48,748 nt of DNA from an uncultured Flaviramulus sp. (GTDB lineage: Bacteria > Bacteroidota > Bacteroidia > Flavobacteriales > Flavobacteriaceae), in assembly GCA_947487155.1 (NCBI GenBank), contig CANKVS010000031.1:1-48748 (forward strand). The letters run 5' to 3'. The notes beneath the pieces were generated by a model that saw nothing but the letters and a program-made list of their open reading frames with translations, was not told the origin of the DNA and did not search any database. Of the stretch, positions 1-8,560 are shown in pieces. Each line of letters opens with the position of its first letter. Position 1 is the stretch's first letter. Made by a program: the position numbers and the translations under genes.

Positions 1-117
1 CAATTAAATTTGAAACGCAAAATACAACGCAATTAGCTTTGTTTTTATAAATCCTTACATCGAACTCAGGTTGAAAGAACTAAGCAACTAACAACAATTA
101 TATGCTTTTGCAAACCA

Positions 118-147
118 AAAAACCCAAAACTTACGCTTTGGGTTTTT
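118..147 (-). terminator. Intrinsic terminator of the nqr operon
   Basis: An 11-bp perfect inverted repeat (arms 118-128 and 137-147, 8-nt loop) lies 45 bases beyond the nqrF stop. Read on the minus strand, the stem is followed by more T residues, as expected for a factor-independent terminator. No gene is apparent in bases 1-117; a TAAATTTG box occurs at 5-12 on the plus strand but has nothing to serve here. Confidence 0.75.
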
Positions 148-192
148 AGTTTTATATAGATTCCTGCTTTCTCAAGAATTTACGATTGAGGT

Positions 193-1512
193 TTACCCTC
201 CAAAGTCGTCAAATCTTATATTCTCGTCGGCAAGACCAAAATCTTCACCCATTTTTTGAACCGCTTTATTCATTAACGGTGGACCACAGAAATATAACTC
301 TATATCTTCTGGAGATTCGTGCAAGCTTAAATAATTATCTATTACACAGTTGTGAATAAAGCCTACAAAGCCATCACCTGCTTCATCATTAATATCTTTT
401 TTCACTTTCCAATTATCTTCTTCCATTGGTTCAGATAATGCCAAATAAAACTTAAAGTTAGGGAAATCTTTTTCTAACTTATAAAAGTGGTCTAAATAGA
501 ATAATTCACGCTTAGAACGACCACCATACCAATAGGTCACTTTTCTACCTGTTTTTAAAGTTCTGAATAAATGATATAAGTGCGAACGCATTGGTGCCAT
601 ACCTGCTCCACCACCAACATAAAGCATTTCTGCATCAGATTCATTAATAAAGAATTCGCCGTAAGGTCCAGAAATAGTACACTTATCACCTTTCTTTAAA
701 TTAAAAATATATGATGATGCTACCCCTGGGTTTACATCCATCCATCCATTTTTATTACGATCCCATGGCGGTGTTGCAATACGAACGTTTAACATAATTT
801 CGCGTCCTTCAGCAGGATAAGAAGCCATAGAGTATGCACGTTCTACGGTTTCATCATTCTTCATTACTAAAGGCCAAAGGTTAAATTTATCCCATTCAGC
901 CTTAAACTTATCTGGGGTTTCATGTTCTTCAGGATGCGCTGTAATATCCATATCGGCAAACTTAACTTCACAGTTAGGAATTTCAATTTGAATATACCCT
1001 CCAGCTTTATACCCCATATCTTCAGGAATTTCTACTACAAATTCCTTGATAAAAGACGCTACATTATAGTTTCTAACAACAGTTGCTTCCCATTTTTTTA
1101 TACCAAAAATTTCTTCTGGAATAGAAATATCCATATCCTGTTTAACTTTTACTTGGCAAGATAAACGTGCGCCTTCTTTTAATTCTTTTCTGCTAAAGTG
1201 TGGTGTTTCAGTTGGTAAAGCTTCACCTCCACCTGAGTTGACATGACATTCACATTGAATACATGTGCCACCACCACCACAAGCCGATGGTAAAAATATT
1301 TTCTGAGCTCCTAAAGTAGATAACAAAGTCCCTCCTGAAGCGACTTCAATTTCTTTTTCACCATTAATGGTAATCTTAACGGGACCAGATGGTGATAATT
1401 TTTGTTTTACAAATAATAACAAAGCTACTAACAACAACGTAATGATTAAAAATGCTGTTACGGTTGCTATTACTGTTCCTAATGTACCTGCGGCTAAAAT
1501 CATATTACTCAT
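193..1512 (-). CDS. nqrF: Na+-translocating NADH:quinone reductase subunit F
   Basis: Electron-entry subunit of Na+-NQR: it oxidises NADH on the cytoplasmic side and passes electrons through FAD and a 2Fe-2S centre to the rest of the complex. The 439-residue product has one N-terminal membrane helix (about residues 8-34), then a plant-type ferredoxin domain with the cysteine cluster [10 protein letters not shown] and a later cysteine in RLSCQV. A ferredoxin-reductase module follows, with the FAD motif RAYSMASYP and the nucleotide-binding motifs [12 protein letters not shown] and [11 protein letters not shown]. Length and domain order are normal for the family. It is the last gene of the operon, and its ATG overlaps the nqrE stop by 8 bases, which suggests translational coupling. 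Confidence 0.97.
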   Translation of the reverse strand: MSNMILAAGTLGTVIATVTAFLIITLLLVALLLFVKQKLSPSGPVKITINGEKEIEVASGGTLLSTLGAQKIFLPSACGGGGTCIQCECHVNSGGGEALPTETPHFSRKELKEGARLSCQVKVKQDMDISIPEEIFGIKKWEATVVRNYNVASFIKEFVVEIPEDMGYKAGGYIQIEIPNCEVKFADMDITAHPEEHETPDKFKAEWDKFNLWPLVMKNDETVERAYSMASYPAEGREIMLNVRIATPPWDRNKNGWMDVNPGVASSYIFNLKKGDKCTISGPYGEFFINESDAEMLYVGGGAGMAPMRSHLYHLFRTLKTGRKVTYWYGGRSKRELFYLDHFYKLEKDFPNFKFYLALSEPMEEDNWKVKKDINDEAGDGFVGFIHNCVIDNYLSLHESPEDIELYFCGPPLMNKAVQKMGEDFGLADENIRFDDFGG

Positions 1513-2245
1513 TTACTTTTATGTTGTTACTTTGGCTACGCTCAGTAACCAATGATAGCTCTTCTTTTGTGTCTTTACTAGAATCTTTAACAGAAGCTGT
1601 TTTTTCTTCTTTTGGAGCTTCTTCATCTCCTCCTGTTAACATACCTCCAAAACTCATAAACCCTATCGCCATTAAACCAGTGATAATAAATGTAATTCCT
1701 AAACCACGTAATGCTGGTGGCACGTTTGAATACCTAATTTTCTCACGAATTGCAGCAATGGCTAAAATGGCTAAAAACCATCCTATTCCTGACCCAATTC
1801 CATAGTTTAAGGCTAACCCTAAGGTTGCTATTTCACGAGATTGCATAAATAACGACCCTCCTAAAATAGCACAGTTTACAGCAATAAGTGGTAAAAAGAT
1901 ACCTAATGAGTTGTATAATGATGGTGAAAATTTCTCAACAACAATTTCTACCAACTGCACCATGGTTGCAATGGTTGCAATAAACATGATGAAGGATAAG
2001 AAACTTAAATCGTAATCGGCATACTCTTCACCTAACCAAGATAATGCTCCTGGTTGTAACAAATACTGATCTAACAACCAGTTTAAGGGTACTGTTATAG
2101 CCAATACAAATATTACTGCGGCACCAAGACCAACAGCTGTACTTACTTTTTTAGACACTGCAAGGTAAGAACACATTCCTAAGAACGTGGCAAATACCAT
2201 GTTGTCTATAAATATTGATTTGAAAAATAATTCTATATGTTCCAT
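1505..2245 (-). CDS. nqrE: Na+-translocating NADH:quinone reductase subunit E
   Basis: Integral-membrane subunit of Na+-NQR, with six predicted transmembrane helices that together with NqrD surround an intramembrane iron centre. The core (about residues 1-200) matches the family throughout, including [19 protein letters not shown] at the N terminus and [21 protein letters not shown] near the end. At 246 residues it is longer than the usual ~200: from about residue 203 there is a hydrophilic, charged tail rich in E, K, D and S. The last codons of the tail (1526-1549) coincide with an inverted-repeat sequence of intergenic-repeat type, so the tail may have been lengthened by a repeat element. 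The stop overlaps the nqrF start by 8 bases. Confidence 0.95.
   Translation of the reverse strand: MEHIELFFKSIFIDNMVFATFLGMCSYLAVSKKVSTAVGLGAAVIFVLAITVPLNWLLDQYLLQPGALSWLGEEYADYDLSFLSFIMFIATIATMVQLVEIVVEKFSPSLYNSLGIFLPLIAVNCAILGGSLFMQSREIATLGLALNYGIGSGIGWFLAILAIAAIREKIRYSNVPPALRGLGITFIITGLMAIGFMSFGGMLTGGDEEAPKEEKTASVKDSSKDTKEELSLVTERSQSNNIKVNE
1526..1549. repeat. Short inverted repeat within the nqrE 3' end
   Basis: Arms GTTACT and AGTAAC flank a core containing GGCTACGCTCAG, a sequence resembling dispersed flavobacterial repeats that usually lie between genes. Here it is read as codons of the NqrE tail (VTERSQSNN). The assignment to a repeat family is from memory and has not been searched. 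Confidence 0.4.
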
Positions 2246-2251
2246 ATTTTT

Positions 2252-2325
2252 AAGTCTTCAGTCTTCAGTTAGCAGTCTTCAGAATTAGCATTTACTGCCA
2301 ACTGTGACTGTTTACTGTTGACTAT
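2252..2325. repeat. Intergenic repeat in the nqrD-nqrE gap
   Basis: The 82-base nqrD-nqrE gap holds repeated copies of CAGTCTTCAG followed by the related elements ACTGCCAACTGTGACTG and TTTACTGTTGAC. Tandem and inverted variants of such CAGT/ACTG words are common intergenic repeats in Flavobacteriaceae. It is the only sizeable gap in an operon whose other genes overlap or nearly touch, so it was probably inserted later. Confidence 0.6.
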
Positions 2326-2327
2326 TT

Positions 2328-2972
2328 CTAGTCTTCTATTAATGCTTTATTTCTACTACGTTGTACCCAAATAATAATACCTACAACAATTAATGCCATT
2401 GGTGCTAATAACATAAATCCGTTATTCTCATATCCAAATGCATAAACTCCTGTTTTCTCAATAGGATCTCCTAAAACTTTAATTCCTAATAAAGTTCCAG
2501 CTCCTAGTAGCTCTCTAAAAAATGCTACGATTATTAATATAACACCATATCCTAAAGAGTTTCCTATACCATCTAAGAATGAACGCCAAGGCCCATTACC
2601 TAATGCAAAGGCTTCAAAACGTCCCATAATGATACAGTTTGTAATAATTAACCCTACAAAAACTGAAAGCGTTTTACTTAACTCGTAAGCAAAAGCTTTT
2701 AGTACTTGATCCACTATAATTACTAAAGCAGCAACCACAATTAATTGTACAATAATTCTAATTTTTGAAGGAATAATATTTCTCATTAAAGAAATAACCA
2801 CGTTTCCTATTCCCAAAACAAATAAAACTGAAACAGACATTACAATAGCAGCTTCTAATTCTGCTGTAATTGCTAATGCTGAACAAATTCCTAATACCTG
2901 AATAGTAATAGGGTTATTATCCGCTAATGGATCTTTAATTAATGCTGCGTCTTTTTTTGAAAGTAAGCCCAT
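2328..2972 (-). CDS. nqrD: Na+-translocating NADH:quinone reductase subunit D
   Basis: Hydrophobic Na+-NQR subunit of 214 residues, with about six transmembrane helices, homologous to NqrE and RnfE. It forms part of the membrane core that carries electrons and Na+. Family-typical stretches include IQVLGICSALAIT near residue 25 and NCIIMGRFEAFALGNGPW near residue 110, which contains the conserved cysteine expected for the intramembrane iron site. It starts 3 bases after the nqrC stop and is followed by a repeat-containing gap before nqrE. Length is normal. Confidence 0.96.
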   Translation of the reverse strand: MGLLSKKDAALIKDPLADNNPITIQVLGICSALAITAELEAAIVMSVSVLFVLGIGNVVISLMRNIIPSKIRIIVQLIVVAALVIIVDQVLKAFAYELSKTLSVFVGLIITNCIIMGRFEAFALGNGPWRSFLDGIGNSLGYGVILIIVAFFRELLGAGTLLGIKVLGDPIEKTGVYAFGYENNGFMLLAPMALIVVGIIIWVQRSRNKALIED

Positions 2973-2975
2973 AAA

Positions 2976-3722
2976 TTAATTATTTTTTAATGTTTTAAAA
3001 TAAGATACATACTGTTTTAATTCAGACTTTAACATCGCTGAAACACCATCACCTGTAATAGTGGCTCCCGCAATGGCATCTACTTCGTTATCGTTTTTGT
3101 CTGTGTTCTTCGGGTCGTTATTTCCTTTAGCAACGGTTATGCCTTTAAAACTACCGTTACTCATAAGGTTTTCACCAATAAAATCATCCATGAAATAACG
3201 CTGCTTAATGTTAGCGCCTAAACCTGCTGTTTCTCCTTTATGATCGAAATACGCCCCTTGAACAACCATGTTTTTATCCATAGCAACATAGCCCCAAATA
3301 GCATCCCAAAGTCCTTTTCCTCTAATAGGTGCCACGTAAAATGTTTTACCATCTTTTTCTCCTACAAATAGTGGTAATCTTCTATCATTTCCAGCTTTGG
3401 CGCTAGTTTGTTCTTTTTTAACATCAATTAAATACGCTTCAGTATCTTCAGTAACCTTATCGCCTTGAATAACCAATTGTTTTGTAATATATTTTGAAAA
3501 CAACTCAGGAGCTTCTTCTGTAGAAACAAAAATAGCACTGCTATCATCGTTTGCATTTACGCCCATAGCATACAAAATGTTTTGTTGCTTTTCTAAACGC
3601 TCATTATTATCAATTCTTGGTCTTAAAGCAGATGCGGTAAATGCTAATAAACCTCCAACTACAATTACCATAGCTATGGCAAAGAGTATTGTATATACGT
3701 TTGAATCCGTTTTATTACTCAT
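2976..3722 (-). CDS. nqrC: Na+-translocating NADH:quinone reductase subunit C
   Basis: Na+-NQR subunit anchored by one N-terminal helix (about residues 10-30) with a periplasmic FMN-binding domain. FMN is covalently attached to threonine in this family; the attachment site is visible as DAIAGATITGDG near the C terminus (Thr221 is the likely acceptor in D-x-x-A-G-A-T). The usual Ser/Thr before the glycine is Ala here. The flavin transferase ApbE that would load FMN is not encoded in this window. The gene lies 2 bases after nqrB and 3 before nqrD. Its length of 248 residues is normal. Confidence 0.96.
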   Translation of the reverse strand: MSNKTDSNVYTILFAIAMVIVVGGLLAFTASALRPRIDNNERLEKQQNILYAMGVNANDDSSAIFVSTEEAPELFSKYITKQLVIQGDKVTEDTEAYLIDVKKEQTSAKAGNDRRLPLFVGEKDGKTFYVAPIRGKGLWDAIWGYVAMDKNMVVQGAYFDHKGETAGLGANIKQRYFMDDFIGENLMSNGSFKGITVAKGNNDPKNTDKNDNEVDAIAGATITGDGVSAMLKSELKQYVSYFKTLKNN

Positions 3723-3724
3723 GA

Positions 3725-4951
3725 TTACGCTGTTTTTGCTTTTAAACGTTTCATTCTTTGTTTCACATTACCTTGAACTACGTAATGATCGATAGTTGGT
3801 GCAAACACATTCATTAATAGAATGGCTAACATCACACCTTCTGGATATGCAGGATTAAATACACGAATTAAAATAGAAATAAAACCTATTAAAAAACCGT
3901 ATATCCATTTTCCTTTATTGGTTTGTGAAGCGGTTACTGGATCGGTAGCCATAAACACTGTACCAAAAGCAAAACCGCCTATTAACAGATGATGCCACCA
4001 AGTAGTACTCATTAATCCGTAAAACTTACTGCTTTCTGTAATCCAACCAGCATCTACAACTTGATTGAAGATTAATCCCATTACTATAGCTCCAAGGGCA
4101 GAAGATAACATGATTCTCCAGCTTCCTATTTTTGAAAAGATTAAGAACAATCCTCCTAATAGTATTAATAATGCCGAAGTTTCTCCAACCGAACCAGGTA
4201 CAAATCCTAAAAACATATCTGAAACAGTATGCGTAAGTTCTTTACCTTGAGCTAAAACACCTAAAATAGTTTCTCCAGAAATGGCATCTAAATTTTCACC
4301 AGCTGCAATAAGTTGATCGCGTTCTACAGCACCTTCAACCCAAACTTTATCACCACTCATCCAAGTAGGGTAAGCAAAGAATAAAAATGCACGGATAGTT
4401 AATGCAGGATTAAGAATATTCATTCCTGTTCCTCCAAAAACTTCTTTACCAATAACAACACCAAATATTACAGCCACAGCTAACATCCAAAGTGGAATAT
4501 CTACAGGAACAATAAGCGGCACAAGCATCCCCGTTACTAAGTAACCTTCTTCAACTTCATGTCCTTTAATTATGGCGAATATGAATTCAATTCCTAGACC
4601 AACACCATAAGAAATAATTACTAATGGTAATATTTTCCAAAAGCCAATAGTAAAATTAGCCATGGTCCAAAATTCTGAACTAAAAAAGCCAGAAACAGCT
4701 CTTTGCACATCTCCAACAGCTAAATTATGCTGGTAACCTGCATTAAACATCCCGAAAATTAAACATGGTACCATAGCCATAATTACGGTATTCATGGTAC
4801 GCTTTAAATCGTCGGCTGCTTTTATATGAGTTCCATTATGCGTGGTCTCATTTGGCAAGTATAAAAAAGTATGAATCGCGTTAAACGCTGGCGCCATTTT
4901 AGTCCCTTTATACTTTTCTTTTAATTTATGTAAGTTTTGTTTTAAGCCCAT
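3725..4951 (-). CDS. nqrB: Na+-translocating NADH:quinone reductase subunit B
   Basis: Largest membrane subunit of Na+-NQR (408 residues, about ten helices). It carries a covalent FMN and riboflavin and contains much of the Na+ path and quinone site. The covalent FMN site is visible as DAISGET (Thr228). The motifs FGGTGMNILNPALTIRAFLFF and GTVFMATDPVTASQTNKGKW are characteristic of NqrB/RnfD proteins. Its start codon overlaps the nqrA stop by one base, so the two are probably co-translated. Confidence 0.97.
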   Translation of the reverse strand: MGLKQNLHKLKEKYKGTKMAPAFNAIHTFLYLPNETTHNGTHIKAADDLKRTMNTVIMAMVPCLIFGMFNAGYQHNLAVGDVQRAVSGFFSSEFWTMANFTIGFWKILPLVIISYGVGLGIEFIFAIIKGHEVEEGYLVTGMLVPLIVPVDIPLWMLAVAVIFGVVIGKEVFGGTGMNILNPALTIRAFLFFAYPTWMSGDKVWVEGAVERDQLIAAGENLDAISGETILGVLAQGKELTHTVSDMFLGFVPGSVGETSALLILLGGLFLIFSKIGSWRIMLSSALGAIVMGLIFNQVVDAGWITESSKFYGLMSTTWWHHLLIGGFAFGTVFMATDPVTASQTNKGKWIYGFLIGFISILIRVFNPAYPEGVMLAILLMNVFAPTIDHYVVQGNVKQRMKRLKAKTA

Positions 4952-6306
4952 TATCCTATCTCTTTAAGCATTAAGTCTAATCCTGCTCTTATAATTTTTT
5001 GATGTGGTTGTTTAGACACACAAACAAATTCTGTTAATGCAAAATCTTCAGGTGCAACTTCGTACATTCCTAAAGCTTCCATTTCATCTAAATCTTGATA
5101 CATACAAGCTTTTAAGATTTGCATCGGATAAATATCTAACGGAAATACTTCCTCATAACCGCCAGTTACCACAAATGCTCTATGTTCACCGTTAGTATTT
5201 GTATTTAAATCGTATTTCTTTTTAGGGTTTAACCATGAAAATGTCATTGCCCTAGAAGTAGATATTTTATTGAAAACGGGTTTATTCCATCCAAATAACT
5301 CATAATCATCACCTTCAGGAATAATAGAAACCACATTGCTATAGTAATCTAAATAGCCGTCTGGTTGAATTTCTTTTCCGCTTAAAACATTACCCGAAAT
5401 AACACGCGCATTAGCATCTTTAGAAATGCCTTTATCGTAAATTAAGGTTGCTATTTCGCTTCCTAATTTAGTAACAAAATACCTTGGTTTTTCAACTGAA
5501 GAACCAACCAAAGCCACAACGCGTTCTGCATTAAATTTCCCAGTTAATAATAACTCTCCAATAATAACTAAATCTTGCGCATTCACCGTCCAAACCACTT
5601 CTCCTTTGTTAATAGGATCTACTTTATTAATTAAAGTACCAACATTTCCTGATGGATGCGGTCCCGAAACTTTATGAATAGTTGCTCCAGAAACATTAGT
5701 TAATGGTGAATTAGAGTTTTTGCCAACAGATACATGCACCTTACCTTCTGTTAGTTTAGTAAGTGCTGTTATTGCAGCCTGTAATTCTGCTTCTTTACTT
5801 TGTAAAGTAAAATCTAAATCTGCCGCTAATGGCGCACTAGCATAAGCTGAAATAAAAATCGCTTTAGGTGCTGCTTCTGGATTTGCAATAACATCATACG
5901 GACGTTGTTTTACAAACGGCCAGCAACCAGAAGCTAACAAATGTGCTTTTACATCTTCAGCTTTTGCTGCTTCTAAATTAAAACTACCATAATCTTGGTA
6001 AGTTTGTTCTTTATCAGCTTGAATTTTAATGGCTAAAATTTTTCGTTTTTCACCACGAGTAATCTCTATCACTTCACCTGAAACTGGAGAAACAAATTTT
6101 ACATCTTCGTTAGATTTATCATAAAACACAGGTTCTCCTGCTTTTACTTTAGATCCAACTTTAGAAATTAATTTAGGAATAACGCCGTGGAAATCTTCAG
6201 GTCTTAAAGTATAAAAGTTGCTTACTATTGCCTTTTCGGAGGTTTTTTCAGCTGAACCTTTAAGTTTAATGTCTAGACCTTTTTTAATGCGAATGTCGTT
6301 TGACAT
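4951..6306 (-). CDS. nqrA: Na+-translocating NADH:quinone reductase subunit A
   Basis: Soluble cytoplasmic subunit of Na+-NQR implicated in quinone interaction; 451 residues, normal length. The N terminus MSNDIRIKKGLDIKLKGSAE and the biotinyl-like segment GSKVKAGEPVFYDK are typical. Later segments such as ISGNVLSGKEIQPDGYLDYY and EEVFPLDIYPMQILKACM are family hallmarks. It is the first gene of the operon, preceded by a good Bacteroidota -7 box on the minus strand at 6344-6351. Confidence 0.96.
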   Translation of the reverse strand: MSNDIRIKKGLDIKLKGSAEKTSEKAIVSNFYTLRPEDFHGVIPKLISKVGSKVKAGEPVFYDKSNEDVKFVSPVSGEVIEITRGEKRKILAIKIQADKEQTYQDYGSFNLEAAKAEDVKAHLLASGCWPFVKQRPYDVIANPEAAPKAIFISAYASAPLAADLDFTLQSKEAELQAAITALTKLTEGKVHVSVGKNSNSPLTNVSGATIHKVSGPHPSGNVGTLINKVDPINKGEVVWTVNAQDLVIIGELLLTGKFNAERVVALVGSSVEKPRYFVTKLGSEIATLIYDKGISKDANARVISGNVLSGKEIQPDGYLDYYSNVVSIIPEGDDYELFGWNKPVFNKISTSRAMTFSWLNPKKKYDLNTNTNGEHRAFVVTGGYEEVFPLDIYPMQILKACMYQDLDEMEALGMYEVAPEDFALTEFVCVSKQPHQKIIRAGLDLMLKEIG

Positions 6307-6343
6307 ATTTTTTTTATTGAAATTAGTTGTCTAAAAATCGGTG

Positions 6344-6351
6344 CAAATTTA
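6344..6351 (-). promoter_or_regulatory. Promoter -7 box for the nqr operon
   Basis: The minus-strand sequence TAAATTTG is an exact TAnnTTTG match, about 40 bases upstream of the nqrA ATG. A TTTG that could act as the -33 element lies at 6376-6379, somewhat far away. Confidence 0.6.
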
Positions 6352-6444
6352 CAAATTAATACCTAAAAACTATCTCAAATAAAATCATCTTATTTATTTA
6401 TATTAATTCTAAATAATGAAACATGCTTGGGCATGAATTTTGTT

Positions 6445-6452
6445 TATCTTTA
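6445..6452 (+). promoter_or_regulatory. Probable -7 box for the T9SS plug gene
   Basis: TATCTTTA departs from TAnnTTTG only at the last base. A TTG at 6426-6428 gives 16-base spacing, and the box lies 20 bases upstream of the ATG at 6473. Match and position are plausible but not strong. Confidence 0.35.
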
Positions 6453-6472
6453 CCTTGAATTTAAATACTAAA

Positions 6473-7723
6473 ATGACATCTATTTTTAAGCTAATTTTTA
6501 TATTATTTTTATTTCCAACGTTCCTGTTTGCTCAAATAAAAGAAGTAAATCCTCCTGATTATATAAAAACTATTACGTTTAAAGGAAACACTCCAGAAAG
6601 TCAATTACCTGTTTTAAAACTTGGAGAATATTTAGTATTAGAATTTGATGCCTTAAATGGAGATGAAGAAGATTATTACTATAAAATAGACCATTTTAAT
6701 TTTGATTGGACACCGTCAGTTTTGGTGCAATCTGAATATCTTGATGGTTTCGACAATCAACGCATTCGCGATTACGAAAACTCATATAATACCTATCAAA
6801 TATATTCGCATTACAAACTCACTATTCCTAATGCGCAAACCAAACGCCTAAAAGTTTCAGGCAACTATTTAATACGTATTTTTAATAGTGATGATGAACT
6901 TGTTTTTTCAAGAAAATTCATGATTTACGAAGACAAATCTAACGTAGGTGTAGCACTAAAACGATCTAGAGACATCCAATTTATTGAAGAAAAACAGCGT
7001 GTAGAAATTGTTATAGCTCCAAAAAACATGCAGCTTAATAATCCAAAGCAAACCGTAAAAACGCTTGTTGTACAAAACAATAATTTAAACACAGCCATTT
7101 CAAATTTAAAACCACAATTTACTATTGGTAATCAATTAATATATAAATACGATACCGAATCTAGCTTTTGGGGAGGTAATGAATATTTATATTTCGAAAA
7201 CAAAGATGTTAGAGCAGCAAACACAGGTGTTAGAGCCATAGATTTAAAAGAACTTTACCATAATTATTTGTTTACCAATACCGAAAGAGCGACAAAACCT
7301 TATACTTACAACCCCGATATAAATGGTAATTTTTTAATAACCAATATTGATGCAGACGACTCTAGCATTGAAGCTGATTATGTTTGGACGCACTTTTATT
7401 TATTACCAAATGACTTATTAAACAATAAAAGCATTCACGTATATGGTAATTTCAATAACTATGTTATTGACGAAAGCACTAAACTTATTTACGATGAATA
7501 CAACAACATTTACACTAACGCACAGTTATTAAAACAAGGGTTTTATAGCTATAAATACGTCATAGTTGATAACGACAACACGCTTAATGAAGGTGCAATT
7601 AGCGGTAATTTTTATCAAACCGAAAACAATTACAAAGTTCTTGTGTACTATAGAGATTTAGGTGGGCGCTACGACAAAATTATAGGTATGGGTGAAGGCA
7701 GTAGTCTTAATATTTCCAATTAA
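6473..7723 (+). CDS. Type IX secretion system plug-type protein (DUF5103-like)
   Basis: Secreted protein of 416 residues whose sequence fits the family described as the T9SS plug, which closes the SprA translocon on the periplasmic side. The ATG at 6473 gives a clean signal peptide (MTSIFKLIFILFLFPTFLFAQ); an in-frame TTG at 6440 would add 11 residues that spoil it. Recognisable stretches are EYLVLEFDALNGDEEDYYYKI near the N terminus, WTPSVLVQSEYLDGF, SFWGGNEYLYFENKDVRA in the middle, and a C-terminal segment with YGNFNNY and GFYSYKYV. It stands alone, diverging from nqrA. The family call is from remembered sequence pattern. Confidence 0.8.
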   Translation: MTSIFKLIFILFLFPTFLFAQIKEVNPPDYIKTITFKGNTPESQLPVLKLGEYLVLEFDALNGDEEDYYYKIDHFNFDWTPSVLVQSEYLDGFDNQRIRDYENSYNTYQIYSHYKLTIPNAQTKRLKVSGNYLIRIFNSDDELVFSRKFMIYEDKSNVGVALKRSRDIQFIEEKQRVEIVIAPKNMQLNNPKQTVKTLVVQNNNLNTAISNLKPQFTIGNQLIYKYDTESSFWGGNEYLYFENKDVRAANTGVRAIDLKELYHNYLFTNTERATKPYTYNPDINGNFLITNIDADDSSIEADYVWTHFYLLPNDLLNNKSIHVYGNFNNYVIDESTKLIYDEYNNIYTNAQLLKQGFYSYKYVIVDNDNTLNEGAISGNFYQTENNYKVLVYYRDLGGRYDKIIGMGEGSSLNISN

Positions 7724-7829
7724 TAATGCGCTTTAACCATTTTTTATACCAAAGACATTAAATTTTGTAATATCCAACGTAATATTTATTATTTTAGCCG
7801 ACTAAGCATATTGTATATCAGTATTTAAC

Positions 7830-8216
7830 ATGGTTCAACAAGTAACAAGCGGCATAAAAATTTCGGTAGAAACCACCTATGAAGGCTCATTTTATAAAAA
7901 TTATAAAATTCAGTATGCTTTTGGGTACACCATTACTATTGAAAACCAGAGTAAAGACTCGGTACAACTTAATGCGCGTCACTGGGAAATTCTTGATGCT
8001 TTAAACAATGTTGAAACCGTAACAGGCGAAGGCGTTATTGGCGAAAAACCTGTTTTAAAACCTGGCGAATCTCATACCTATACATCTGGTTGCCTGTTAA
8101 CCTCTCCTTTTGGTGCTATGCAAGGTTATTATAGTATGATAAACTTTACTACAACTAAAAGGTTTGAAGTTGCCATTCCGTCATTTAAATTAAGTGCTCC
8201 TTTTGCTATAAATTAG
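7830..8216 (+). CDS. apaG: ApaG family protein
   Basis: Small beta-sandwich (fibronectin-III-like) protein of 128 residues, the normal ApaG length. Visible hallmarks are the N-terminal TSGIKISVETTYEG, the central RHWEILDALNNVETVTGEGV, then GEKPVLKPGESHTYTSGC and GAMQGYYSM, which together are diagnostic. ApaG has been linked to Co2+ resistance and Mg2+ efflux in enterobacteria and binds pyrophosphate compounds in some species; its biochemical role here is not known. It is a single gene with 106 bases to the upstream neighbour. Confidence 0.95.
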   Translation: MVQQVTSGIKISVETTYEGSFYKNYKIQYAFGYTITIENQSKDSVQLNARHWEILDALNNVETVTGEGVIGEKPVLKPGESHTYTSGCLLTSPFGAMQGYYSMINFTTTKRFEVAIPSFKLSAPFAIN

Positions 8217-8560
8217 TTTTTTCCTCTCTTACTTTGGTGGGTGATGTGTTTTTTTTTAAGAATCCTTTATAATGCGATTTCTCGTCGCTCATACTTCACT
8301 CTTTCGAAATGACTCGTAACTTATTTTTAACAGCTTAAATACATGCAGTTTTTATTTTTTTAAATTGAATTTTTGCCCGTTTTATTTTAAATTAAAGAGA
8401 CTTGAGAGGTTTTAAAAACCTGAAAACAACAAAAAAAACCAGTCATTGCGAGGACAAAGGACGTGGCAATCTGCCCAATAGAAACGCTTTCATAAGAAAT
8501 AAATAATTATATAAAAAACAGATTCTTTCATCGTGTTTCCTCAGAAAAATGACGAAAATG
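8217..8560. other. Gene-free gap with dispersed repeat fragments
   Basis: No convincing reading frame lies between the convergent apaG and the gene ending at 8561. The gap contains AGGTTTTAAAAACCTG (8407-8422), which is identical to part of the terminator hairpin at 48574-48589. It also contains GTCATTGCGAGG with GTGGCAATCTG (8442-8473), a form of the widespread CATTGCGAGG...GCAATCT intergenic repeat. The rest is AT-rich without further structure that I can see. Confidence 0.5.

Noticed and set aside
1..117. Possible end of another gene or promoter at the window start
   Set aside because: No frame of useful length or recognisable protein end; the TAAATTTG at 5-12 has no associated gene.
2252..2325. 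Repeat array as a CRISPR
   Set aside because: Units are short, unequal and directly adjacent without unique spacers, and no cas gene is nearby. No CRISPR array, rRNA or tRNA gene was seen anywhere in the window.
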